In this document: piece after piece, positions 49,342-57,489 of the stretch | Numbering within the stretch: the first letter of the stretch is position 1 | Layout of the letters: each line of letters begins with the position of its first letter | NCBI RefSeq assembly: GCF_000284415.1 | Contig: NC_017059.1 | Location: 873,449-930,937 of the forward strand | DNA: 57,489 nucleotides | From: Pararhodospirillum photometricum DSM 122 | GTDB lineage: Bacteria; Pseudomonadota; Alphaproteobacteria; Rhodospirillales; Rhodospirillaceae | Reading direction: 5' to 3' | Made by a program: the position numbers and the translations under genes | Notes under the pieces: generated by a model | Database searches by the model: none | What the model was told of the DNA's origin: nothing | The model's input: the letters and a program-made list of their open reading frames with translations, nothing else

Positions 49342-49363
49342 CTGGGGAGGCAGGCCTCCCCAG
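49342..49363. repeat. CTGGGGAGG palindrome, copy 8
   Basis: CTGGGGAGG-CAGG-CCTCCCCAG, 16 bases after the glycosyltransferase stop. Confidence 0.75.
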
Positions 49364-49417
49364 ACCCCACGCTCCCTTGGGGACAGCGCGTCTGGCCGGG
49401 GCGGGAACTCCCGTGGG

Positions 49418-49645
49418 TCAGGGGGCGTATCTCACGCCGGGAGGCGGATCGAAGGGCGCGGCGAAGGAAGGAGGCGTTGCAGTCTCCCAGGCATCGCGCT
49501 CCACCGGTGGACAGCATAGCGTGAGCGTATAAAGGGCGCGCGGGACGGTCACCGTCCTGTTGTCGCCGAGATCAAGACGAACCGACTCACCGTCAAGAGA
49601 CGACGGGCCGAGGTGCACGGGGTGGGCGGCGGCGAATGGGTCCAT
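49418..49645 (-). CDS. hypothetical protein, 75 aa
   Basis: Unrecognised. ATG at 49645 has GGGAGGGA six bases upstream on the minus strand. The protein starts MDPFAAAHPVHLGPSSLDG, has a beta-like RLDLGDNRTVTVPRALYTLTL segment and a Pro-rich end. Convergent with the glycosyltransferase. The coding case rests on the ribosome site and protein-like composition. Confidence 0.45.
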   Translation of the reverse strand: MDPFAAAHPVHLGPSSLDGESVRLDLGDNRTVTVPRALYTLTLCCPPVERDAWETATPPSFAAPFDPPPGVRYAP

Positions 49646-49924
49646 CAGTGGTCCCTCCCAGGCAGCGGATCCCTTTCCTAACCCCAGCCCTCTCGCCGAG
49701 AGGGCCGGAATACCCCCCAATCCTAGAGCGCTTCTTGGATTGGATCTCATGACAGCATTAGGACATTTTGCGGCCAACACAAGAGTGGAATGGGGGGGAT
49801 GCGCCACTTTTGGTCATTGAGTTTCGACCTGCTCGTTGTGGCGCCGACAAAATCGGACAATGAAAACCGAAACACCGATGAGGACGTGTTTTATCATGAA
49901 CAATATCGAACAAAGCGAGGCGCT
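49646..49924. other. 279-base intergenic region upstream of rnhB
   Basis: Contains the hairpin GCCCTCTCGCCGAGAGGGC at 49687-49705 (no T tract) and an AT-richer stretch 49840-49920 that probably carries the rnhB promoter. No gene seen. Confidence 0.4.
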
Positions 49925-50569
49925 ATGCCGGATCTGAGCTTGGAGCGGGCCCTGGGCGGACGCGTGGCGGGGTTGGACGAGGTGGGACGGGGGCCTCTGG
50001 CCGGCCCCGTGGTCGCGGCGGCCGTGGTCTTGCCGCAAGGCGGCCTCGCCGGCGATCTGGCCGCGGCTATTGATGATTCCAAACGGCTCACCGATCGGGC
50101 CCGCCGAACCCTGGCGCAGGCCTTGCGCCAGACCGAGGGGATTGCCTTTGCCCTGGGGGCTGCGTCGGTGGCGGAAATCGACCAACTCAACATTTTGCAG
50201 GCGTCCTTGCTGGCCATGCGCCGGGCCTTCTGGCGACTGGAGGCAACGGGCGGGCGGGTGGAGGCGGCCTTGGTCGATGGCCGGCACGTGCCGGTCTTGC
50301 CCTGTCCGGCGCGGGCGGTGGTGGGGGGCGATGGCATTTCGTTATCCATTGCCGCCGCCAGCATTATCGCTAAAGTTGTTCGCGATGACCTCATGAGGAC
50401 CCTGGCCGGCCGCTATCCCGGGTATGGGTGGGAGCATAACGCGGGCTACGGAACCCGCGTGCATAAAGAGGGTTTAAACACCCTTGGGGCGACCCCTCAT
50501 CATCGCCGTTCCTTTGCCCCGGTGCGGGCCGCCTTGGAGGAGGGGAGGGGGGAGAATCGGGAGGAGTGA
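49925..50569 (+). CDS. rnhB: ribonuclease HII
   Basis: A 214-residue enzyme that removes RNA from RNA-DNA hybrids and single ribonucleotides. Catalytic residues: [15 protein letters not shown] (Asp-Glu), [19 protein letters not shown] (Asp) and [13 protein letters not shown] (Asp). The end [18 protein letters not shown] is typical. Start by family length; the frame is open upstream. In Caulobacter and relatives rnhB precedes ccrM, as here. Confidence 0.95.
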   Translation: MPDLSLERALGGRVAGLDEVGRGPLAGPVVAAAVVLPQGGLAGDLAAAIDDSKRLTDRARRTLAQALRQTEGIAFALGAASVAEIDQLNILQASLLAMRRAFWRLEATGGRVEAALVDGRHVPVLPCPARAVVGGDGISLSIAAASIIAKVVRDDLMRTLAGRYPGYGWEHNAGYGTRVHKEGLNTLGATPHHRRSFAPVRAALEEGRGENREE

Positions 50570-52028
<1,459 letters not shown>

Positions 52029-52214
52029 AAATTCGAGCCCAAGCGAGAACCTTTGGAGGTTTGCCGCTTGTGGTCGTTAAGGGCGGCGTTCGAGCCGGGG
52101 AAAACCAGGCCTCCGTGATGTCCTGGCTTGGGTTCCCGTGGGAGGACGCGGTATGCTGCGGGTGCACGGTGTTGCTTGATATCCTCCGTTCCTCCTGTTG
52201 CTCAGATCGTCGCC

Positions 52215-52823
52215 ATGTCCCGTCCGTCCCGTTTTCTGTTCGTGATCGCTCCGCTGGTGCTGGGGCTGGTCGTGGGAGGGTGCGCCGAGGAGCCCCCCTC
52301 CCCCGTAGCCGCCGTCAAGGTCGAGCGCAGTCACATGCTTGCGTCGGCCCCGCCGCCGACCCTGTTCACCATTGTCCCAGCGAGCCGCGCCCAAAGCGCC
52401 GATCCGGCCTTTCAGGTGGCGGCCAATCTGGTGGCCGCGCAATTAGAGCGCTTGGGCCATCGCCGTATCGTGGGCGATGGGGCGGCGCGCGCCGCCTGGA
52501 AAATCTCCCTCGAGACCTCGATCAGCGCCGGCGGTGCCACGGCTGGCAGCGGCCTGACCTATGGCTTTGGCTGGGGCCAACCGCCTTTGCGCGTGCTGGG
52601 CGGCGGGCAGGAAGTGACCTCGGCGAGTGCTCAGGCCGGCGCCGCCTCGTCGGTGGAAAAGCGCTTGGCTGTGACCATCAGCGCCGATGGCAAAACGGTG
52701 TATCAGGGCCGCGCCGTGTTGTTCGATCCCTCGCGTGATCTCGTGGCCGCCTTGTCGCCGCTGTCCCGACGCTTGCTCGACGATTTCCCCGGCCCGCTCG
52801 GCGCCCAGGGACAATCCCGCTGA
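52215..52823 (+). CDS. DUF4136-like lipoprotein
   Basis: A 202-residue envelope lipoprotein: signal LFVIAPLVLGLVVGGC with lipobox VGGC. The mature part (FTIVPASRAQSADPAFQVAANLVAAQLERLGHRRI in two parts, AAWKISLETSI, LAVTISADGKTVYQGRAVLFDPS, LLDDFPG) matches the general layout of DUF4136 lipoproteins of unknown role. ATG chosen at the signal peptide; the frame is open upstream. Followed by palindrome copy 9 and hpnN. Confidence 0.75.
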   Translation: MSRPSRFLFVIAPLVLGLVVGGCAEEPPSPVAAVKVERSHMLASAPPPTLFTIVPASRAQSADPAFQVAANLVAAQLERLGHRRIVGDGAARAAWKISLETSISAGGATAGSGLTYGFGWGQPPLRVLGGGQEVTSASAQAGAASSVEKRLAVTISADGKTVYQGRAVLFDPSRDLVAALSPLSRRLLDDFPGPLGAQGQSR

Positions 52824-52845
52824 TCGGACACCCGTCATGAGGGGT

Positions 52846-52878
52846 CTGGGGAGGCGAACCTCCCCAGCCCTTCTTTTT
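52846..52878 (+). terminator. CTGGGGAGG palindrome copy 9 with T tract
   Basis: CTGGGGAGG-CGAA-CCTCCCCAG followed by CCCTTCTTTTTTTT, placed as an intrinsic terminator after the lipoprotein gene. Confidence 0.6.
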
Positions 52879-52922
52879 TTTATGGCCCACGTCCCTCCAT
52901 CCGCCGCTTGAAGGAGCCCCCG

Positions 52923-55538
52923 ATGGTTGCCGCCTCTCCTCCCCCCGATCCCGCGCGGCGGGTGGATTTGTTTATGACCGCGCTGGTGCGGGCCTGGGTG
53001 CGTGGCGTCGAACGCCGCCCCCGGCTGGCCCTGGGGCTCACGCTGGGCTTGATGCTGCTCTCGGGCTGGGCAATCGCCACCCACCTGTCGATCCGCACCG
53101 ATACCTCGGCCATGCTGTCGCCGGATCTGCCCTTTCAGCAAGACCACGCCCGCCTCAAGGCCGCCTTTCCCGACCTCGGCGACGATCTGGTGGTGGTGAT
53201 TGATGGCCTGACCCCGGCGGTGGCCGAGCGGGCGGCCCAGACTTTGTCCCAGGCCTTGACCCAACGCCCCGACGTGATTGCCCGCGCCGTTGACTTGGCC
53301 GGCCTGCCGTTCTTTCGTCGCAACGGCCTGCTCTACCTCTCCCCTGCGGCCCTTGATACCCTGGCCGGCACCTTGACCCAGGCCCAGCCCTTCTTGGCCG
53401 GGCTGGGGCGGGACCCGTCCTTGCGCGGCCTCGCCGACCTCATGGATCTGGCCCTGGGGCACACCGAGGCACCGAGCGACCCGATCTTGATCGCGGTGCT
53501 GGAGCGCATGACCGCGGTGACCACCGCCACCCAGCACAACGAGATGGCCCTCATGGACTGGTCGGCGGCTTTTGGCACCTCGCCGGCGCGGGGCACCGCC
53601 ACCCGGCGGTTCTTGCTGATCAAGCCGGTGCTGAACAACGCCTCCTTGTCGCCGGCCGGAGCGGCCATGGCGGCGGTGCGCGCGGCGGCCGCCGAGGCGG
53701 GACTCAGCGAGGCCACCGGGGTGCGGGTGCGCCTCACCGGCTCGGCCGCCTTGGCCCAGGAAGAACTGGGAACGGTGCGCAGCAGCATGGGGGTGTCCAA
53801 CCTCGTGTCCTTCGGCATTGTGGCACTGCTGCTGGTTTGGGGATTGCGCTCCGGGCGGCTGATCTTGGCGACCAACGCGGCCCTGGTCGCTGGTTTGGTG
53901 ATCACCGCCGGCTTTGCCGCCGTCACGGTGGGTACCTTGAACTTGATCTCGGTGGCGTTTGCCGTCTTGTTCATTGGCCTGTCGGTGGATTTTGGCCTGC
54001 ACTATGGCTTGCGCTATCGCGAGGCCCGAGTGGCCGGGCTGGCCAACGCGGCGGCGCTGGACGAGGCGGCGAGCAGCACGGGCACCTCCTTGGTGCTCTC
54101 GGCGCTGGCGGCGATGCTGGCTTTTCTGTCGTTTTTGCCCACCGACTACCTGGGGCTGGCCCAGCTTGGCCTGATCTCCGGCGCCGGCATGGCCATTGCT
54201 CTGCTCCTGAACCTGACCTTGCTCCCGGCCATTTTGACCTTGATGCCGGCTAGGCCGGTCAAGCCGATCGGTGTGCCGGCCGGCGCCTTGCGGTTTTCCC
54301 TGTTGCACCTGCCCGAGCGCCGGCCGCGCGCCACCTTGGCGATGACGAGCGTCCTGGTCGGTGGGGCCCTGTGGCTGGCGGTGCAGATCCGCTTCGATGT
54401 GGATCCGCTGGCCCTCAAGGACCCGGCCACCGAATCCCTCTCGACCTTATATGACGTGATGAAGGAGCCGGGGCTCGATCCTTATTCCATCGACATCCTG
54501 GCCGCTGATGCCGCCGAAGCGGCCCGCTTGACCGAGGCGCTAAACCAGTTGGAGGCGGTGCGCAGCGTGGCCAGCCTGCCTGCCCTGGTGCCGGCCGAGC
54601 AGGACCAAAAGCTGCAAGTCATTGAGGATCTCGCCTTCACCGTGGGGCCCTCGCTCAGTCTGCCGCAAGAAGCGCCGCCCGATGCGGCCGGCTTGGTCGA
54701 GGCCCGACGTCGGTTGATCGCGCGGCTGGCGGACGTGCACGCCGGGACGGCGGCGCCGGCGGCCCAGGCTTTGGCCACCGCCCTGGGCGCCCTGGGCGAC
54801 GACCCGACGGGGTTGGAGCGCCTTCAGGCCCGGCTGCTCGACGGCCTGCCCGACCAGATCGCCCGTTTGCGCGACAGCCTGAGCGCTGGCCCGGTCAGCT
54901 TGGCCGACATTCCGCCCGACCTGCGCGCGCGCTACGGCGCCGCCGATGGTCAGATGCGCCTGCAAGTGTTCCCGCGCGATGACCTGCGCGACCCCCGGGC
55001 TCTTCAGGCCTTTGTTGCGGCGGTGCGGCCCGTGGCCCCGCACGCCACCGGCGCCCCGGTGATCATTGTCGAGGCCGGCCGCACCGTGATCGGCGCTTTT
55101 GCCGAGGCCGCCGCCCTGGCCACGGTGTTGATCACCGCCATGCTGGCAGCCGTGATGCGCCGGCGCCGGGATATTCTGCTGGTGTTCGTGCCGGTTTTGC
55201 TCTCGGGGCTGTTCACCCTGGGCTCGGCGGTTCTGATCGGTCAGGCGCTCAACTTGGCCAATGTCATCGTGTTGCCCTTGCTGGTGGGCCTGGGCGTCGC
55301 CGGGGCCATCCACGTGATTGGCCGGGCCCACGAAACCGCTGGCGCCGTGCTCGACAGCTCAACGCCGCGCGCCGTCGTGTTCAGCGCCCTGACCACCGTC
55401 GCGTCGTTCAGCTCGCTCATACTCTCCGACCACCCGGGCACCGCCAGCATGGGCATTTTGCTGACCCTGGCCCTGACCTTGGGCTTGGTGTGCACCCTGG
55501 GGATTTTGCCGGCGATCCTGGCCTTGCTGCGTCGGTAA
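52923..55538 (+). CDS. hpnN: hopanoid-associated RND/MMPL transporter HpnN
   Basis: An 871-residue inner-membrane transporter. Layout: TM1 (LALGLTLGLMLLSGWAIA), a large periplasmic domain (IRTDTSAMLSPDLPFQQDHARLKAAFPDLGDDLVVVIDG in parts), five TM helices with the sterol-sensing/MMPL-like SVAFAVLFIGLSVDFGLHYGLRYREA (two parts), a second TM7-loop-TM8-12 half ending SFSSLILSDHPGTASMGILLTLALTLGL (parts). HpnN moves hopanoids to the outer membrane in hopanoid-producing alphaproteobacteria. ATG 52923 follows AAGGAG by six bases. Confidence 0.87.
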   Translation: MVAASPPPDPARRVDLFMTALVRAWVRGVERRPRLALGLTLGLMLLSGWAIATHLSIRTDTSAMLSPDLPFQQDHARLKAAFPDLGDDLVVVIDGLTPAVAERAAQTLSQALTQRPDVIARAVDLAGLPFFRRNGLLYLSPAALDTLAGTLTQAQPFLAGLGRDPSLRGLADLMDLALGHTEAPSDPILIAVLERMTAVTTATQHNEMALMDWSAAFGTSPARGTATRRFLLIKPVLNNASLSPAGAAMAAVRAAAAEAGLSEATGVRVRLTGSAALAQEELGTVRSSMGVSNLVSFGIVALLLVWGLRSGRLILATNAALVAGLVITAGFAAVTVGTLNLISVAFAVLFIGLSVDFGLHYGLRYREARVAGLANAAALDEAASSTGTSLVLSALAAMLAFLSFLPTDYLGLAQLGLISGAGMAIALLLNLTLLPAILTLMPARPVKPIGVPAGALRFSLLHLPERRPRATLAMTSVLVGGALWLAVQIRFDVDPLALKDPATESLSTLYDVMKEPGLDPYSIDILAADAAEAARLTEALNQLEAVRSVASLPALVPAEQDQKLQVIEDLAFTVGPSLSLPQEAPPDAAGLVEARRRLIARLADVHAGTAAPAAQALATALGALGDDPTGLERLQARLLDGLPDQIARLRDSLSAGPVSLADIPPDLRARYGAADGQMRLQVFPRDDLRDPRALQAFVAAVRPVAPHATGAPVIIVEAGRTVIGAFAEAAALATVLITAMLAAVMRRRRDILLVFVPVLLSGLFTLGSAVLIGQALNLANVIVLPLLVGLGVAGAIHVIGRAHETAGAVLDSSTPRAVVFSALTTVASFSSLILSDHPGTASMGILLTLALTLGLVCTLGILPAILALLRR

Positions 55539-55544
55539 ATAAGG

Positions 55545-55566
55545 CTGGGGAGGCTTGCCTCCCCAG
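55545..55566. repeat. CTGGGGAGG palindrome, copy 10
   Basis: CTGGGGAGG-CTTG-CCTCCCCAG between the convergent hpnN and chemoreceptor genes; identical core to copy 6. Confidence 0.75.
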
Positions 55567-55586
55567 ATCCCTCGATCCTGGCCGAA

Positions 55587-57275
55587 TCAGGCGGATTTCA
55601 CATCGCGCAGGAAGCGGTCCACGACCCCCTTCAGATCGTTGGCCTCGCGCGACAGGGCGCGGGCAGAGGACAGCACTTCGCCGGCTGCGGCACCGGTTTC
55701 GGACGACGCTTGATGAACGGTGCCGATGTTGCCGGCGATCAGGTGAGTCGCTTCCGAGGTCTGCTGAACGTTGCGGGCAATTTCGGCGGTGGCGGCGGAC
55801 TGCTCCTCGACGGCGGACGCGATGGCGGTGGCGATTTCGTTGATTTCGACGATGCGCCCAACAATGCCGCTGATGGCGGTCACGGCGCTGGCGGTGGCCG
55901 ATTGCACGGTGCCAATCTGGCTGGCGATCTCGTCGGTAGCCTTGGCGGTCTGGTTGGCCAGCGACTTGACTTCCCCGGCCACCACGGCGAAGCCCTTGCC
56001 CGCTTCACCGGCTCGCGCCGCCTCGATGGTGGCGTTGAGGGCCAGCAGGTTGGTTTGTGAGGCGATCGAGTTGATGAGGCTGACCACGGTCCCAATGCGC
56101 GACGACGCTTCGGCAAGGCTTTGCACGGTGGTGTTGGTCCGCTCCGCGTCCTCGGAGGCGGCGCGGGTGATGCGGATGGACTGTTCGACTTGGCGCCCGA
56201 TTTCGTTGATGGACGACGACAGTTCTTCCGACGCGCTGGCCACCGTTTGAACGCTGTGGGACATTTCCTCGGTTGCCCCGGCCACGGTCGAGGCCTTTGC
56301 GCTGGTAACATCGGCGGTGCCGGACATGGTTTGGGCGGTGGCTTCCATCTGAGTGGCGGCGCCGGCCACGACCTGAAGCATGCTGCCCACCGCCTGATCG
56401 AAGCCCTGGGTCAAGGTTTCCAGGGTCTTAGCCCGACGCTCGCGCTGGACCCGTTGGGTCTCCTGCGCGACGGCCAAACGCTCGGCTTCCATGGCGTTCT
56501 CTTTAAAGATCGCAACGGCGGCGGCCATGGTCCCGATTTCGTCCTGGCGACCTTGGGCCGGGATGGCGACGGTGCGATCGCCCTGGGCAAGGCGACGCAT
56601 GGCCTCGGTCATCGCCCCCAAGGGCAGGGCCAAGGCGCGATACAAGAGCATGCCCAGGACAACGGCAAGAACCACAAAGACCGCCACGGCGCCCAACATC
56701 CCCGCCTTGGCAGTTCCGGCGATGTCGCGCTGGTGGGTGCTGGCCTCTTTGGCGCCGCTCACGTTGAGGTCAACGATTTTGTCAAGCTCGGCCAAGGCGC
56801 CTTGGAACGCGGGCCGGGCTTCCTGGATTTGAACGCGAAAGGCGTCGTCGTTCTCGTTTTTGCGGGAATGATCGAGCGCCTGATCGCTCAACGTAATGTA
56901 TTGCGCGTACAAAGCCTTGAACCGATCGTAGGCCAGCTTTTCCTCGTCAAGCGCTTGCAGCATTTCGTAGCCGCGCTGGATCTCCTGAAGTTTTTGCCGT
57001 CCGGCGGTAATAATCACATCGGTTTTGGCCATGGCCTCGGCGTCGGTCAGCATGATGTGGGTCAGTTCATGGCGGCGGGTATCGAGCATTTGCGTCTTCA
57101 TCGCCCCGGCCGTGACCACGCTGGGCAACCAATTGTCGGTGATTTCGCTGGTCGCCCGGTCCATTTCATTGACCAGCGCCAGAATAACCGCCGCGTTGAG
57201 GCCGATCAGACCGATCAGCACACCGAAAACCAAGAAGAGCTTGCGGGAAATCTTGAGATGATCCAGCATGGCCAT
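55587..57275 (-). CDS. methyl-accepting chemotaxis protein
   Basis: A 562-residue chemoreceptor. TM1 ([23 protein letters not shown], two parts), a four-helix-bundle periplasmic sensor (about residues 35-185), TM2 ([20 protein letters not shown]), a HAMP domain ([21 protein letters not shown]), and a signalling domain whose hairpin tip is [37 protein letters not shown] (the universally conserved MCP tip, cited in parts). It ends [12 protein letters not shown] without a CheR-tethering pentapeptide. Ligand unknown. The start could also be the second Met (57269). Confidence 0.93.
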   Translation of the reverse strand: MAMLDHLKISRKLFLVFGVLIGLIGLNAAVILALVNEMDRATSEITDNWLPSVVTAGAMKTQMLDTRRHELTHIMLTDAEAMAKTDVIITAGRQKLQEIQRGYEMLQALDEEKLAYDRFKALYAQYITLSDQALDHSRKNENDDAFRVQIQEARPAFQGALAELDKIVDLNVSGAKEASTHQRDIAGTAKAGMLGAVAVFVVLAVVLGMLLYRALALPLGAMTEAMRRLAQGDRTVAIPAQGRQDEIGTMAAAVAIFKENAMEAERLAVAQETQRVQRERRAKTLETLTQGFDQAVGSMLQVVAGAATQMEATAQTMSGTADVTSAKASTVAGATEEMSHSVQTVASASEELSSSINEIGRQVEQSIRITRAASEDAERTNTTVQSLAEASSRIGTVVSLINSIASQTNLLALNATIEAARAGEAGKGFAVVAGEVKSLANQTAKATDEIASQIGTVQSATASAVTAISGIVGRIVEINEIATAIASAVEEQSAATAEIARNVQQTSEATHLIAGNIGTVHQASSETGAAAGEVLSSARALSREANDLKGVVDRFLRDVKSA

Positions 57276-57453
57276 GGTGATGCACCCTTGTTAGGAGGCG
57301 GGCCTTTGGGATCCCCTCCCTGGCCTGCTTCCGATGTCCCAAATACCGCTGTGTATTTTTTCTTTATAACGGTTCCCCCTGGCGGCGCGGGGAAAGAACC
57401 TTTTGAGTGCATACTTTGGGTCATGCTCCGGTGCTTTCAAGGGAGAGAGGGGT

Positions 57454-57489
57454 CTGGGGAGGCCTCGCCTCCCCAGCCTTGCTTTTTTT
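57454..57489 (+). repeat. CTGGGGAGG palindrome, copy 11
   Basis: CTGGGGAGG-CCTCG-CCTCCCCAG followed by CCTTGCTTTTTTT at the window edge; the T tract suggests it terminates a plus-strand gene or, read the other way, a gene beyond the window. Confidence 0.65.

Noticed and set aside
52443..54308. Minus-strand open frame (621 codons)
   Set aside because: Antisense shadow of hpnN; composition dominated by Gln, Gly, His and Arg.

Overview
The window is GC-rich DNA from an alphaproteobacterium, most likely a purple non-sulfur member of the Rhodospirillales (Rhodospirillum/Pararhodospirillum type). The evidence is gene content and order: rnhB next to a CcrM-type GANTC methyltransferase, lepB-rnc-era-recO, smpB-dapA, thrC beside an M16 peptidase, a hopanoid-transport HpnN protein, and a cysI-DUF934-cysH sulfate assimilation cluster. 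The species is an inference; no rRNA is present.

Layout. 1-2.0 kb: 3' end of a siroheme sulfite/nitrite reductase, a DUF934 protein and an APS/PAPS reductase. 2.0-13.1 kb: tRNA-His, creA, a three-gene ABC transporter, an LTA-synthase-like sulfatase, a sigma-54 response regulator, a CHAP lipoprotein, an enoyl-CoA hydratase, rplM-rpsI, a LysE exporter and tRNA-Pro. 13.2-34.97 kb: a composite, defective prophage. 34.97-57.5 kb: a truncated pdxJ, lepB-rnc-era-recO, smpB, dapA, an HD-GYP response regulator, thrC, an M16 protease, a frame-disrupted TauE/SafE exporter, siroheme methyltransferase, a TPR/OGT-like glycosyltransferase, rnhB, ccrM, a lipoprotein, HpnN and a chemoreceptor.

The prophage is the accessory core. 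Its left 18.4 kb is a Mu-like transposable phage in canonical order: repressor, Ner, early HTH proteins, MuA, MuB, DUF3164, gp16, Mor-like activator, endolysin, holin, gp25-gp28, portal gp29, MuF gp30 (with a C-terminal PBECR-like nuclease domain), protease I, DUF2190 protein J, and then only the first third of capsid protein T. At about 31.64 kb it abuts, tail to tail, a 3.3-kb piece of a different, lambda-type head operon on the minus strand (gpD, ClpP-like protease with nested scaffold, portal, gpW, a terminal fragment of the next gene). That piece ends inside pdxJ, removing its first ~25 codons. All tail genes and an intact major capsid gene are missing, so the element cannot make particles alone. 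A minus-strand two-TM protein in the early region looks like a moron or exclusion gene.

The chromosomal DNA outside the prophage carries at least eleven copies of a short palindrome (CTGGGGAGG-n-CCTCCCCAG) at the 3' sides of genes. None lies inside 13.2-34.97 kb, which independently supports the prophage limits. A second, larger structured repeat occurs at 1.87, 45.55 and 45.7 kb; at the first copy it has been read into the C-terminus of CysH.
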